A DNA stretch of 6,846 nucleotides from JBGTKH01 sp041744735 (GTDB taxonomy: Bacteria > Planctomycetota > Planctomycetia > Pirellulales > Pirellulaceae). Shown in pieces: positions 1 to 5,562 of the stretch (the first letter of the stretch is position 1; the number at the start of each line of letters is the position of its first letter). Below the pieces are notes generated by a model that ran no database searches, had not been told where the DNA came from, and worked only from the letters and a program-made list of their open reading frames with translations. A program made the translations under genes and the position numbers. The stretch covers positions 1 through 6,846 of the forward strand of contig JBGTKH010000350.1 in the NCBI GenBank assembly GCA_041744735.1, in the 5' to 3' direction.

Positions 1-540
1 GACGTGCATAAATCGCGGGAAGTTCCTGACCCGTGGCTGTTTGGCCGCGTCGATAGAGACAGGGTGGCGCACTCCCTGTGGAAACTCTTTGTTGAGTTCA
101 TCCGATTTATTCTGAAAAGCCCAACGCCATTCCAGCAAGACGTGAACCGTCGCCGTGTTGTCGCGAAGCTGTGTGACTTTCTGTCGCGTCGCGAAATTGA
201 GGTAACGACGTCGACGGCGACGGATGACGCGGCGCGGCAAGGGGAAGGCGAGCAAACGGCGAAATCCCACACAGCACCCAACAGGCCGAAGCCGTCCGAA
301 CTGCTTGCCTGGTCTCAGCGTCAGGCTGCGATCAAACGGAATGCTGAGCTCAACGGCGCGACGGACGATGACATATACGCTTGGCTCGCCGAGAACGGGG
401 AAGACAACGACCGCCTGCCGCGCCGCGACACTTGGAAACGGCAGCTACGAGGCGCCCGCAGAGCCGCCGGAACTCAGAAAAATCAACCCCGTGCCGGTCG
501 AGAACACGGGCGTAGCATCGCGCGACGGAAAGACCTCTGA
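1..540 (+). CDS. Unknown protein, probably 5'-partial, upstream gene of integrative element
   Basis: The frame is open from the left edge to a TGA at 538-540. A GTG at position 4 would give 178 residues, but no ribosome binding site can be seen before it, so the true start may lie outside the window. I do not recognise the product. The first 65 residues are mixed basic and hydrophobic. Residues 70-95 are a low-complexity Thr/Ala/Gln linker. Residues 97-150 look like a compact helical domain with a conserved-looking core (DDDIYAWLAENG, then LPRRDTWKRQLRGARR). The strongly basic tail (QPRAGREHGRSI) resembles, from memory, C-termini of unknown proteins encoded just upstream of excisionases in planctomycete elements. 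Nucleic-acid binding is inferred only from charge. No catalytic motif is visible. Confidence 0.55.
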   Translation, partial: DVHKSREVPDPWLFGRVDRDRVAHSLWKLFVEFIRFILKSPTPFQQDVNRRRVVAKLCDFLSRREIEVTTSTATDDAARQGEGEQTAKSHTAPNRPKPSELLAWSQRQAAIKRNAELNGATDDDIYAWLAENGEDNDRLPRRDTWKRQLRGARRAAGTQKNQPRAGREHGRSIARRKDL

Positions 541-732
541 CGTTTTCCCAGCGCAAAGCGGAGCCAAACCGGACCGACGCCGGATTTCTATGATTCTCTT
601 TTTTCGCCGCAATCGTGGCAACACTTTGTACTTGCGCCGACCCACCGCCAGTCGGAACCGGCGATTCGCGCCGGTCTGCCCGGTCCGGTTTGTGATCTGT
701 ATGCGGCGAGCGTAGTCCATCACACGGTGCGA

Positions 733-738
733 TTGACA
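733..738 (+). promoter_or_regulatory. Perfect -35-like hexamer before the excisionase remnant
   Basis: TTGACA matches the sigma-70 -35 consensus exactly and lies 30 bp upstream of the ATG at 769. No convincing -10 hexamer is found 16-18 bp downstream, and the following GGAG (758-761) is the likely ribosome binding site. It could be half of a degraded promoter or chance. Confidence 0.2.
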
Positions 739-768
739 CGCTGCCGTACTCACAAACGGAGTCTTTGC

Positions 769-951
769 ATGAGTTCCACAATTGATCGACCGGCCGAATC
801 GTCGGCTAAACTCCTCGACGTGCAAGCTGTCGCCAAAAAGGCTGCGAAGGTGCGGCTGATGCGCCGCGAATTTGAGCGAATCGCCACAGCGAGCAAAAAA
901 AGATTGGACAATTGTGGCGATTGTCTTATAGAGTTCCCGGTTCGCAAGTAG
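769..951 (+). pseudogene. Excisionase-like N-terminus, truncated or frameshifted
   Basis: ATG 769 is preceded by GGAG at 758-761 with 7-nt spacing, a usable ribosome binding site, and the frame runs 60 codons to a TAG at 949-951. Residues 1-24 end in KLLDVQAVAKK, the way planctomycete excisionase/AlpA-type helix-turn-helix proteins begin. In that family a segment follows resembling LNCSTRHVYRL, which forms the recognition helix. Here it is replaced by a Lys/Arg-rich stretch (RLMRREFERIATASKKR) ending in a short Cys-containing tail. The DNA-binding wing and conserved Trp are absent. I infer that a deletion fused the first codons of an excisionase to unrelated sequence. A genuine small basic protein cannot be excluded. 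Confidence 0.4.
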
Positions 952-1037
952 AAGAATGCAATGGTTTCGTTTCGACCCTGCGAGAGCGGGTCGGGTCTGC
1001 GGTGAATTTGATACAACTGGCGCTCGACGGTGATGGT

Positions 1038-1343
1038 AAGCCGCGTCAGGCTCGTCCACCGACGTGGCTTGTTTCCGCAATTCAGCAACGGAGTGAGTAC
1101 CCGCGGAGCATTCGCCCGCTGGGTGGCATCGTGAGGTGCCCCACACTTCGCGCCGACGGGACTCTCATTCAGTCGCCGGGATACGATGAGCCCACGGGGC
1201 TGTTGTACGTGCCGGATGGACAATATCCGATTATCCCGGACTTCCCCTCGCATGCGGACGCCTTTCAAGCGGCTGGCGAGTTGCTTGGTGTGGTCGGGGA
1301 TTTTCCATTTGCAAACGCAAAGCATCGTTCGGCTTGGCTGGCA
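1038..1343 (+). pseudogene. Internal fragment of a phage-type primase/helicase protein
   Basis: In the frame whose codons start at multiples of 3, this stretch reads as a recognisable protein piece. It has PPTWLVSAI, then LGGIVRCPTLRADGTLI, SPGYDEPTGLLYVPDG, a Pro-rich FPSHADAF segment and GDFPFANAKHRSAWLA. The pattern of 'choose a threshold, then PxLRPDG, PGYD, TGL, then DFPF..HRAAWLA' is what I recall from the linker ahead of the helicase/ATPase core in primase-helicase proteins of phages and integrative elements. Neither the upstream primase half nor the downstream Walker A region is present. The frame upstream is broken by a TGA at 873-875, and downstream it runs into different sequence at 1344. 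It is therefore a remnant. The frame stays open to 1853 only as an overlap with the next genes. Confidence 0.5.
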
Positions 1344-1404
1344 ATGCCACCGGAGTTGCTCGACAATTTGCGGCTGCATAAGGCAGAGTTGTTGGCCATT
1401 ACCG
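1344..1404 (+). pseudogene. Short TubC-docking-like N-terminal scrap
   Basis: Directly joined to the primase/helicase fragment in the same frame is MPPELLDNLRLHKAELLAI. This resembles the start of TubC-type N-terminal segments (LPPDL...LRxHKxELLALL) found on many planctomycete mobile-element proteins. It is only about 20 codons long and then runs out of frame over the XRE gene. I read it as a leftover start of a deleted gene; the match is short and recalled, so confidence is low. Confidence 0.25.
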
Positions 1405-1638
1405 ATGGCAAAGAAACGATCGAAACTGAATCTCAGCGACCAACTGCGCGGATTGATCGAAGACAGTGGCAAGAGCCGCTACGAAATCGCGAAAGCGACG
1501 GGCGTGGACCAAGCGGTCCTCAGCAGGTTCATGCACGGCAAAGGCGGGCTTTCCATGCCCGTGCTCGACTCGCTGGCCGAGTATCTCGGCTGGACCGTGA
1601 CGATTCAAAACGAAATCGACAAGTTGAAAGGAAGGTGA
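1405..1638 (+). CDS. XRE/Cro-type helix-turn-helix regulator
   Basis: A 77-residue protein. Residues 12-63 form the five-helix XRE fold: DQLRGLIEDSG (helix 1), SRYEIAKATGV (24-34, helix 2), DQAVLSRFMHGKGG (35-48, recognition helix with the usual LSRF), then MPVLDSLAEYLGW. It should bind an operator as a dimer and probably controls its own transcription and that of the integrase. The next gene begins 3 nt after its stop, and the integrase ribosome binding site lies inside its last codons, so the two are co-transcribed and probably translationally coupled. ATG 1405 was chosen because family members begin just before the basic KKRSK stretch. No good ribosome binding site precedes it, probably because the upstream junction of gene fragments removed the original leader. 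Small XRE genes directly upstream of integrases are common in planctomycete elements. Confidence 0.85.
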   Translation: MAKKRSKLNLSDQLRGLIEDSGKSRYEIAKATGVDQAVLSRFMHGKGGLSMPVLDSLAEYLGWTVTIQNEIDKLKGR

Positions 1639-1641
1639 CAC

Positions 1642-2754
1642 GTGGCGAGCGTCCATCGAGAAAAACGCAACGGCAAGACCCGCTTCCGAATTCAGTTCTA
1701 CGACAAGGACAAACAGCGCCGCTCGATCCGTCTGGCGGCCGATACGAACAAGAAAGGTGCCGACGCACGCCAAGCGGTTTTCAAGCGAGCGGTGCGAAAG
1801 GGACTGATCGACGAAAGCCCGTTTGCCGAAGTCAAAGGCGGGTCGGATTGTAACGAGAGCCGGCTGCACTTCATCGACCAAGGGACGATTCAGAAGGTGC
1901 TCGACGCGGCGCCCGACGCCGAGTGGCGGGCAATCATCGCCCTTGCCCGGTACGGTGGCCTGCGTACGCCTAGTGAGACGCTGGGGCTGAAATGGGCCGA
2001 CATTGACTGGGCCACCGATCGGTTCACCGTAGCGTCGCCCAAGACCGCGCGCCAAGGTAAACCAAGCCGGCTCGTACCTCTGTTTCCCGAACTGCGGCCG
2101 TATCTGGAAGAACTGTTCGACCAAGCCGCACCGGGAAGTATGTACGTGATCGGGCGATACCGTGACAAGAGCGCGAATCTGAGGACACAGTTTCAACGCA
2201 TCATCCAACGGGCTGGCGTCCAATCCTGGGAGCGGTTGTACCACAATTTGAGAGCAAGCCGCGAAACAGAACTGGCCAACGAATTCCCATTGCATGTCGT
2301 CACCGACTGGATCGGCAACACACCCGCAGTGGCCAACCGACACTACCTGCAAACCGTTGAGCAACACTTTCAGCAGGCCATCGGCAAATGGAACGCTGCG
2401 GTGGGTGCAACAGTGGGTGCGAAAGTGGTGCAACAGTGGGTGCCGTCAGCAACCGCACCGAGCCGCACGATGTTGCAAGAAACGCGAAAACCCCCGGCTT
2501 TCACGGAGGTTTTGCTGCATGGTACGAGCCTAACTGATAGTGTACGCACGTACATAATACCCCCTAGGGGAAGCGAACTATCGCAGCAATCGCCGGGAAA
2601 ATCGCAATTCTCATCGGCAGGCGGCGCAAAATCCGGCGCAGTTGGCGCACTGATCGACACCGATCTACAAGCCGTTGTCGCCGCATGGCCAGCGCTGCCC
2701 GATGCGGTCAAAGCCGGCATCCTGGCGATGATTCGCGCCGCGAAATCAGAGTGA
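1642..2754 (+). CDS. Tyrosine recombinase/integrase lacking its core-binding domain
   Basis: A 370-residue site-specific recombinase starting at GTG, with AAGGTG 5 nt upstream. Residues 1-31 resemble the N-terminal arm-type DNA-binding segment (MASVHREKRNGKTRFRIQF). Residues 85-243 are the catalytic domain: R108 (GGLR), K134 (SPKTARQGK), H201 and R204 (HNLR), N226 in place of the usual second His/Trp-type residue (WIGN), and nucleophile Y235 (ANRHYLQ). Related planctomycete integrases have about 120 residues of SAM-like core-binding domain between the arm segment and ARQ.FF.AAVRKGLI. Here RRSIRLA runs straight into DTNKKGADARQ, so that domain is missing without loss of frame. Residues 244-340 are a variable linker holding a short duplication, and 341-368 form a conserved-looking Trp-containing helix (DLQAVVAAWPALPDAVKAG). 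With the core-binding domain gone, DNA clamping and recombination are probably impaired. Confidence 0.88.
   Translation: MASVHREKRNGKTRFRIQFYDKDKQRRSIRLAADTNKKGADARQAVFKRAVRKGLIDESPFAEVKGGSDCNESRLHFIDQGTIQKVLDAAPDAEWRAIIALARYGGLRTPSETLGLKWADIDWATDRFTVASPKTARQGKPSRLVPLFPELRPYLEELFDQAAPGSMYVIGRYRDKSANLRTQFQRIIQRAGVQSWERLYHNLRASRETELANEFPLHVVTDWIGNTPAVANRHYLQTVEQHFQQAIGKWNAAVGATVGAKVVQQWVPSATAPSRTMLQETRKPPAFTEVLLHGTSLTDSVRTYIIPPRGSELSQQSPGKSQFSSAGGAKSGAVGALIDTDLQAVVAAWPALPDAVKAGILAMIRAAKSE
2404..2443 (+). repeat. 17-bp near-tandem repeat in the integrase linker
   Basis: GGTGCAACAGTGGGTGC occurs at 2404-2420 and 2427-2443, a 23-bp period. Because 23 is not a multiple of 3, the copies are translated in different frames (GATVGA versus QQWVP). 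It is a recent short duplication within the integrase coding sequence. Confidence 0.8.
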
Positions 2755-2861
2755 GCCGATCGGCCAGCTTCTCACCGCCAACCTGTTGATGCAAGGCACG
2801 TCGAGGCGCTGAGCCTGTGTATTTGGACCACTGTGACCGCGCACGATAGTTCGTGTCTGGT

Positions 2862-3740
2862 CTAGTCCAAAAGGTCTTGCCCGTAGAAGTGTTCAATCTT
2901 CCATTTCCCCGCCGTTCGTCGCATGGAGAGCGTCCAAATCTTTGTTATGGGCAATCCACCCCTTGTGCTGGAGTCAATTCGTACCTTGACCAGCGCCGCG
3001 GGGTATCCGTCAAACTCGAAAACGGTAATGGGATGCGAGCCGGCTCTCGTGTCAAAAAGGATTTCCCAGTTACGAACGGCATAGAGGCTTGCCACGTTGT
3101 CCAAACTATGAAAATAGTAGGCACCCGAATCACCCCGTTTCTGACTTTCCAACCAGCCCTCAACACACTCCAGAATCATTTTTTGGTCAGGATCAACGGC
3201 CGGCGCTGGAACAGTGGCTGGCTGTTGTCGCGCCGAAACGGTCGATGGCGGCAATGGCTGTTGAGGTACCGTTGGAGTCCGAAGCTCGATTCCCTGTTGC
3301 ATTGCCTGTCCCGTTTCCGAACTGACGACCGGCTTGTCGGCGGCGTCCGTGGTTTCGTGGTCGGGTCTCATGCTGTTTAGCAACAGCAGCGCAACACCAA
3401 CGCCAAGACCGACAACTATTCCAGCCAATATGCGAATCGGCAGGACGACGCTGGGCAATCTCGCCGACGTTCGAGTTGCCGCTTGCGGTGCGTGAGTAGC
3501 TTGGTCGGGTGTAATGGAGTGTTCGCGCGTCACTTCCGCAGATTGTGGCGCAGCGTTTTCCGTTCGTGTTTTATCCCAAAGGCCCCGAACGCTATCCGCT
3601 GTCACCCATTTGCCGTCCGTGCCCTTGCGCACGTAGCTGTCGTAAGTAATGCGACCATCGCGAGCGTGCCGGCGTAATTCGGCCGCGGAAAGCGGCCCAA
3701 TCGTTTCACCCATCACTGTGTAGTACCATTCAGCGGCCAT
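2862..3740 (-). CDS. GYF_2 (DUF4339) domain membrane protein with C-terminal NTF2-like region
   Basis: A 292-residue protein with a strong ribosome binding site (GAGGTG, 4 nt before the ATG). Residues 4-56 are a GYF_2 domain: WYYTVMGETIGPLSAAEL, then DGRI...YVRKGTDGKWVTADSV..LW. This is the typical signature of a small protein-interaction module abundant in planctomycetes. Residues 58-97 are a disordered polar linker and 104-121 one membrane helix (ILAGIVVGLGVGVALLLL). No signal peptide is seen, so the GYF_2 domain should face the cytoplasm and the rest the other side. Residues 125-180 are Pro/Gln/Thr-rich. Residues 182-292 form a folded domain with an opening amphipathic helix (VEGWLESQKRGD) and later strands (IWTLSMRRTAGKWKIEHF) that suggest an NTF2-like fold; this part is inference. 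It is single-gene, convergent with the integrase (107-bp gap), and its role is unknown. Confidence 0.85.
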   Translation of the reverse strand: MAAEWYYTVMGETIGPLSAAELRRHARDGRITYDSYVRKGTDGKWVTADSVRGLWDKTRTENAAPQSAEVTREHSITPDQATHAPQAATRTSARLPSVVLPIRILAGIVVGLGVGVALLLLNSMRPDHETTDAADKPVVSSETGQAMQQGIELRTPTVPQQPLPPSTVSARQQPATVPAPAVDPDQKMILECVEGWLESQKRGDSGAYYFHSLDNVASLYAVRNWEILFDTRAGSHPITVFEFDGYPAALVKVRIDSSTRGGLPITKIWTLSMRRTAGKWKIEHFYGQDLLD

Positions 3741-3766
3741 GTTTCACCTCAGCAGGGGCACCAGCC

Positions 3767-3795
3767 ATTGTCACCCTAGCTGTCCGCGGCGTCAA
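3767..3795 (-). promoter_or_regulatory. Probable promoter of the GYF_2 gene
   Basis: Read on the minus strand, TTGACG (3795-3790) and GACAAT (3772-3767) are separated by exactly 17 bp. This gives a 5/6 -35 and a 4/6 -10 match, with transcription expected near 3760 and a leader of about 20 nt carrying the GAGGTG ribosome binding site. Confidence 0.4.
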
Positions 3796-4016
3796 GATTC
3801 TTTTACTGCTCTTTTGAACGGCGACAAAGGCGGCGCTGGACGTCATCACCCTAGTCAAGACGAATACTAGCGCTTCCCAAAAAATGCCGGCATTGTGCGC
3901 GGGGCACAGTCGCCGCGCTGTCGGGGAATTTCCCCGCATTCAAATCCTACGACTGGACTGCCGGCAGTCAACGAACCCCGCGCCACGTTGCACCAGCCGC
4001 GCTACGACGTGCGCGC

Positions 4017-4158
4017 CGGCTGGTCGATGCGTTGCTGGTCAATGCTGGCCAGCGTGCGGCACGGGGCATCGTAGCGGCTGGTCGATGCCGGAATGATCGA
4101 CCAGCTTGACCGGCATTGGCAGCAACGGCCAGCATCGACCGCGTTCGCCACGTGCCGC
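4017..4158. repeat. Nested direct and inverted repeat cluster upstream of resolvase
   Basis: CGGCTGGTCGATGC is repeated exactly at 4017-4030 and 4075-4088. GCTGGTCGAT (4077-4086) pairs with ATCGACCAGC (4096-4105) as a 10-bp stem with a 9-nt loop. GGTCGATGC (4022-4030) pairs with GCATCGACC (4132-4140), and the adjoining GTTGCTG and AATGC also find complements at 4113-4126. GCTGGCCAGC at 4044-4053 is a perfect palindrome. GCGGCACG (4056-4063) pairs with CGTGCCGC (4151-4158), in an order that crosses the outer stem. It could be a resolution site, a repetitive extragenic element or a structured RNA; the sequence alone does not decide. Confidence 0.6.
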
Positions 4159-4179
4159 GGTATGACAAATAGGGTCACA

Positions 4180-4214
4180 GCGGAAATCGTCTTGAAAATC
4201 TTTCAGATTTCCGC
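4180..4214. repeat. Imperfect hairpin before the resolvase promoter
   Basis: GCGGAAATC (4180-4188) is the inverse complement of GATTTCCGC (4206-4214). Inside it, TGAAA (4193-4197) pairs with TTTCA (4201-4205) around a 3-nt loop. No T-run follows, so it is not a standard terminator. Confidence 0.5.
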
Positions 4215-4223
4215 GATTAGACC

Positions 4224-4270
4224 ACTTGCCAAGTACGACAGTTAGAGTATACATTATTGTCGTACCAAGT
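4224..4270 (+). promoter_or_regulatory. Resolvase promoter inside a long palindrome
   Basis: GTACGACA (4233-4240) and TGTCGTAC (4258-4265) are perfect inverse complements around a 17-bp AT-rich core. The outer ACTTG (4224-4228) and CAAGT (4266-4270) extend the symmetry, with CCAA bulged on the left. Within it, TTGCCA (4226-4231) and TATACA (4248-4253), 16 bp apart, make a plausible -35/-10 pair, giving a leader of about 40 nt. The arrangement fits an operator through which the resolvase represses itself, or a recombination crossover site. Confidence 0.45.
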
Positions 4271-4298
4271 AACCGCCTCTTTCATAAAGGGAACGCCG

Positions 4299-4901
4299 AT
4301 GAAAACGAAAACGATTGCGGCCTACATCCGGGTTTCGACCAAAGGGCAAAAAACCGACAGCCAAGAGCAAGAGCTGAAAGCGTGGTTCAAGAGCAACGGC
4401 TACGATCTAGGTCAAGTCGAGTGGTACGTAGACAAGGAAAGCGGCAAGACTCTGAAGCGGTCGGATTTCGACCGGCTGCAAAGGGATATCTTCGATGGGA
4501 AGGTACAGACGGTCGTTTGCTGGAAACTTGACCGCTTATCGCGACGGCTGCGCGACGGCGTGAATCTGCTTGCGGACTGGTGCGAACGTGGATTGAAAAT
4601 CGTTGTCGTTACGCAACGCATCGAATTGAACGGCGCGGTAGGCCGGATGATTGCGGCCGTTATGCTCGGCTTGGCGGAAATTGAATTGGAGTTTCGGGCC
4701 GAACGTCAACAAGCCGGTATCAAAGCGGCACGTGCAAAGGGTGTCTACCTTGGGCGCCGGAAGGGAACCACCAAGGGCAAGCCGGCGCGGGCGGTTGAAC
4801 TTCGGCAGCGCGGGTTGAATGACTCTGAGATAGCGACGTCGCTGGGAACGAGCGTGCGAACCGTGCAACGATATCTGCGGACTGCGGAAGCGGCTGCTTG
4901 A
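4299..4901 (+). CDS. Serine recombinase of the resolvase/invertase family
   Basis: A 200-residue small serine recombinase, close to the usual length for resolvases and invertases. Residues 6-135 are the catalytic domain: nucleophile Ser13 in YIRVSTKGQ with Arg11, the QEQEL motif (22-26), an acidic VDKESGKTLKRSDFDRL loop, and the active-site LDRLSR (77-82; Arg79 and Arg82). Residues 113-147 form the long E-helix used for dimerisation (GRMIAAVMLGLAEIE...RQQAGIKAARAKG). Residues 164-193 are the DNA-binding helix-turn-helix (LNDSEIATSLGTSVRTVQRYL). ATG 4299 was chosen over the in-frame TTG at 4257 because AAAGGGA lies 6 nt before it and it starts the family-like MKTKTIAAYIRVS. It stands alone, with no transposase beside it, behind a repeat-rich block that may contain its target. 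Such proteins resolve plasmid or transposon dimers or invert DNA segments. Confidence 0.92.
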   Translation: MKTKTIAAYIRVSTKGQKTDSQEQELKAWFKSNGYDLGQVEWYVDKESGKTLKRSDFDRLQRDIFDGKVQTVVCWKLDRLSRRLRDGVNLLADWCERGLKIVVVTQRIELNGAVGRMIAAVMLGLAEIELEFRAERQQAGIKAARAKGVYLGRRKGTTKGKPARAVELRQRGLNDSEIATSLGTSVRTVQRYLRTAEAAA

Positions 4902-5144
4902 TCGGCCAGAGCAACCTGCGGGGCAGAGCGGGGCAGCGTCAGGCAGAGCGGCCGAAAGAGTGCGGCGGAATTGCCAGCCGCGGCCGAATCCCCTAATGCC
5001 ATGCGATTATCGGAAGCATCCGCCAGCGTGAGCGCGACAACACCTAAGCGGATGTCGATGCGTTTGAATGCACGGGAAATCCCCGATTCGATGCCAAGAC
5101 GCTGCCGGCTGGCCGAAAATGTGTGCATTGTCGGCGTTCTTCAG

Positions 5145-5191
5145 CCGCGTTTTTCGCGGGGGTGTGGTCGAATCCACGCATGAAAACGCGG
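5145..5191. repeat. Nested hairpin A upstream of the 5311 gene
   Basis: CCGCGTTTT (5145-5153) is the exact inverse complement of AAAACGCGG (5183-5191). Nested within is GTGTGG (5162-5167) against CCACGC (5174-5179), with one G-T wobble and a 6-nt loop. The two stems are separated by an 8-nt asymmetrical bulge on the left. No T-run follows. Confidence 0.5.
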
Positions 5192-5231
5192 GGGTACGAG
5201 TGCAGCAGTTATTGCTTCCAAAATCGCTATG

Positions 5232-5280
5232 GCCGATCACGCCAGCCGATTGTTATGCTGGCTGGCTGTGTTCGATCGGC
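5232..5280. repeat. Nested hairpin B upstream of the 5311 gene
   Basis: GCCGATC (5232-5238) pairs with GATCGGC (5274-5280), and inside it GCCAGCC (5241-5247) pairs with GGCTGGC (5260-5266). The apical loop holds TGTTATGCT (5251-5259), which looks like an extended -10 element (TGnTATGCT) that could drive the gene at 5311. Confidence 0.5.
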
Positions 5281-5310
5281 TGTGAGTACCGCGAAAATGG
5301 AGCATCGAAA

Positions 5311-5562
5311 ATGGAAGAACGCCAAAGGAACTTCGACGCCCTTTCCACTGAGGCGCAAGCGTTTTACCGACATATCCAGCGATCACCGTCAAAGAGCGTT
5401 AATTTACTGAACCGCGTGGCGTACATCCAAGGACATTCGGAAGAAATTCATCGCACCGATGCGGAAGAGTGGATCGACGAACTTTGTCGCTCGACTTTTC
5501 TGGTACAAACGGCGAAAAGCCAATGGCAAATTCCAGAGCAAATCCGCGAGGCCAGTTTTTAG
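5311..5562 (+). CDS. Small unknown protein, possible winged-helix
   Basis: An 83-residue acidic-to-neutral protein. ATG 5311 has GGAG (5299-5302) 8 nt upstream; the open frame extends much further 5' but its translation there is not protein-like and crosses the two hairpins. Residues 2-25 are a helical lead (ALSTEAQAFYRHIQ). Residues 28-60 give a helix pair (NLLNRVAYIQGHSEEI, then DAEEWIDELCRSTFLV). The end TAKSQWQIPEQIREA looks like the wing strand and last helix of a winged-helix domain. That fold, and a DNA-binding role, are inferred from pattern only. Its stop overlaps the stop of the convergent gene by 4 nt. I do not recognise the family. Confidence 0.6.
   Translation: MEERQRNFDALSTEAQAFYRHIQRSPSKSVNLLNRVAYIQGHSEEIHRTDAEEWIDELCRSTFLVQTAKSQWQIPEQIREASF

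Larger units (their letters stand above)
3796..4223. other. Non-coding block rich in inverted repeats
   Basis: No supported gene lies here; the open frames on the minus strand between 3968 and 4254 give Arg/Ala-rich translations with no recognisable domain. The block contains a perfect 15-bp palindrome CGGGGAAtTTCCCCG at 3922-3936, the repeat cluster at 4017-4158 and a hairpin at 4180-4214, each described separately. TCACCCTAG occurs at 3771-3779 and 3846-3854, and GTCAAGA follows both copies at different distances, a weak direct repeat upstream of the GYF_2 gene. Confidence 0.6.
4902..5310. other. Non-coding stretch between resolvase and the 5311 gene
   Basis: No supported gene. Translations in all frames are Arg/Ser/Ala-rich without domains. 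GGCAGAGCGG repeats at 4922-4931 and 4942-4951, and GCGGCCGAA at 4948-4956 and 4980-4988. The second half carries two nested hairpins. No T-run terminator follows the resolvase stop. Confidence 0.6.

Noticed and set aside
445..1146. 233-codon minus-strand open frame
   Set aside because: The translation is Arg/Ser/His-rich without domains, and it overlaps recognisable plus-strand remnants.
912..1853. Whole frame read as one 313-residue gene from a TTG
   Set aside because: Only about 1038-1404 is protein-like. After that it runs out of frame across the XRE gene and the integrase start.
1399..2433. 344-codon minus-strand open frame opposite the XRE and integrase genes
   Set aside because: It is antisense to two clearly recognised genes, its translation shows no domain, and long antisense frames are common in GC-rich genes.
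2555..2590. tRNA-derived attachment site within the integrase C-terminus (PPRG segment)
   Set aside because: Integrase tails with PPRG/GxEP often come from tRNA T-arm sequence, but here the expected GGTTCGA-type motif is absent.
2755..2861. Rho-independent terminator between the convergent integrase and GYF_2 genes
   Set aside because: Only a 4-bp stem (AGGC/GCCT) is present and no T-run follows on either strand.
4257..4298. Longer resolvase start at TTG 4257
   Set aside because: This start lies inside the palindromic promoter, has no ribosome binding site, and adds 14 residues not expected in the family; ATG 4299 has a good site.
2758..4909. GATCGGCCAG directly after the integrase stop (2758-2767) and at the resolvase stop (4900-4909) as att-like repeats
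   Set aside because: About twenty chance 10-bp matches are expected in a window of this size, and flanking identity does not extend.
4745..5128. 127-codon minus-strand open frame partly beyond the resolvase
   Set aside because: One part is antisense to the resolvase C-terminus; the rest has no recognisable motif and no clear ribosome binding site.
5068..5310. Upstream extension of the 5311 gene
   Set aside because: The translation crosses two hairpins and is rich in Cys, Arg and Gly with no domain; ATG 5311 has GGAG at a good distance.
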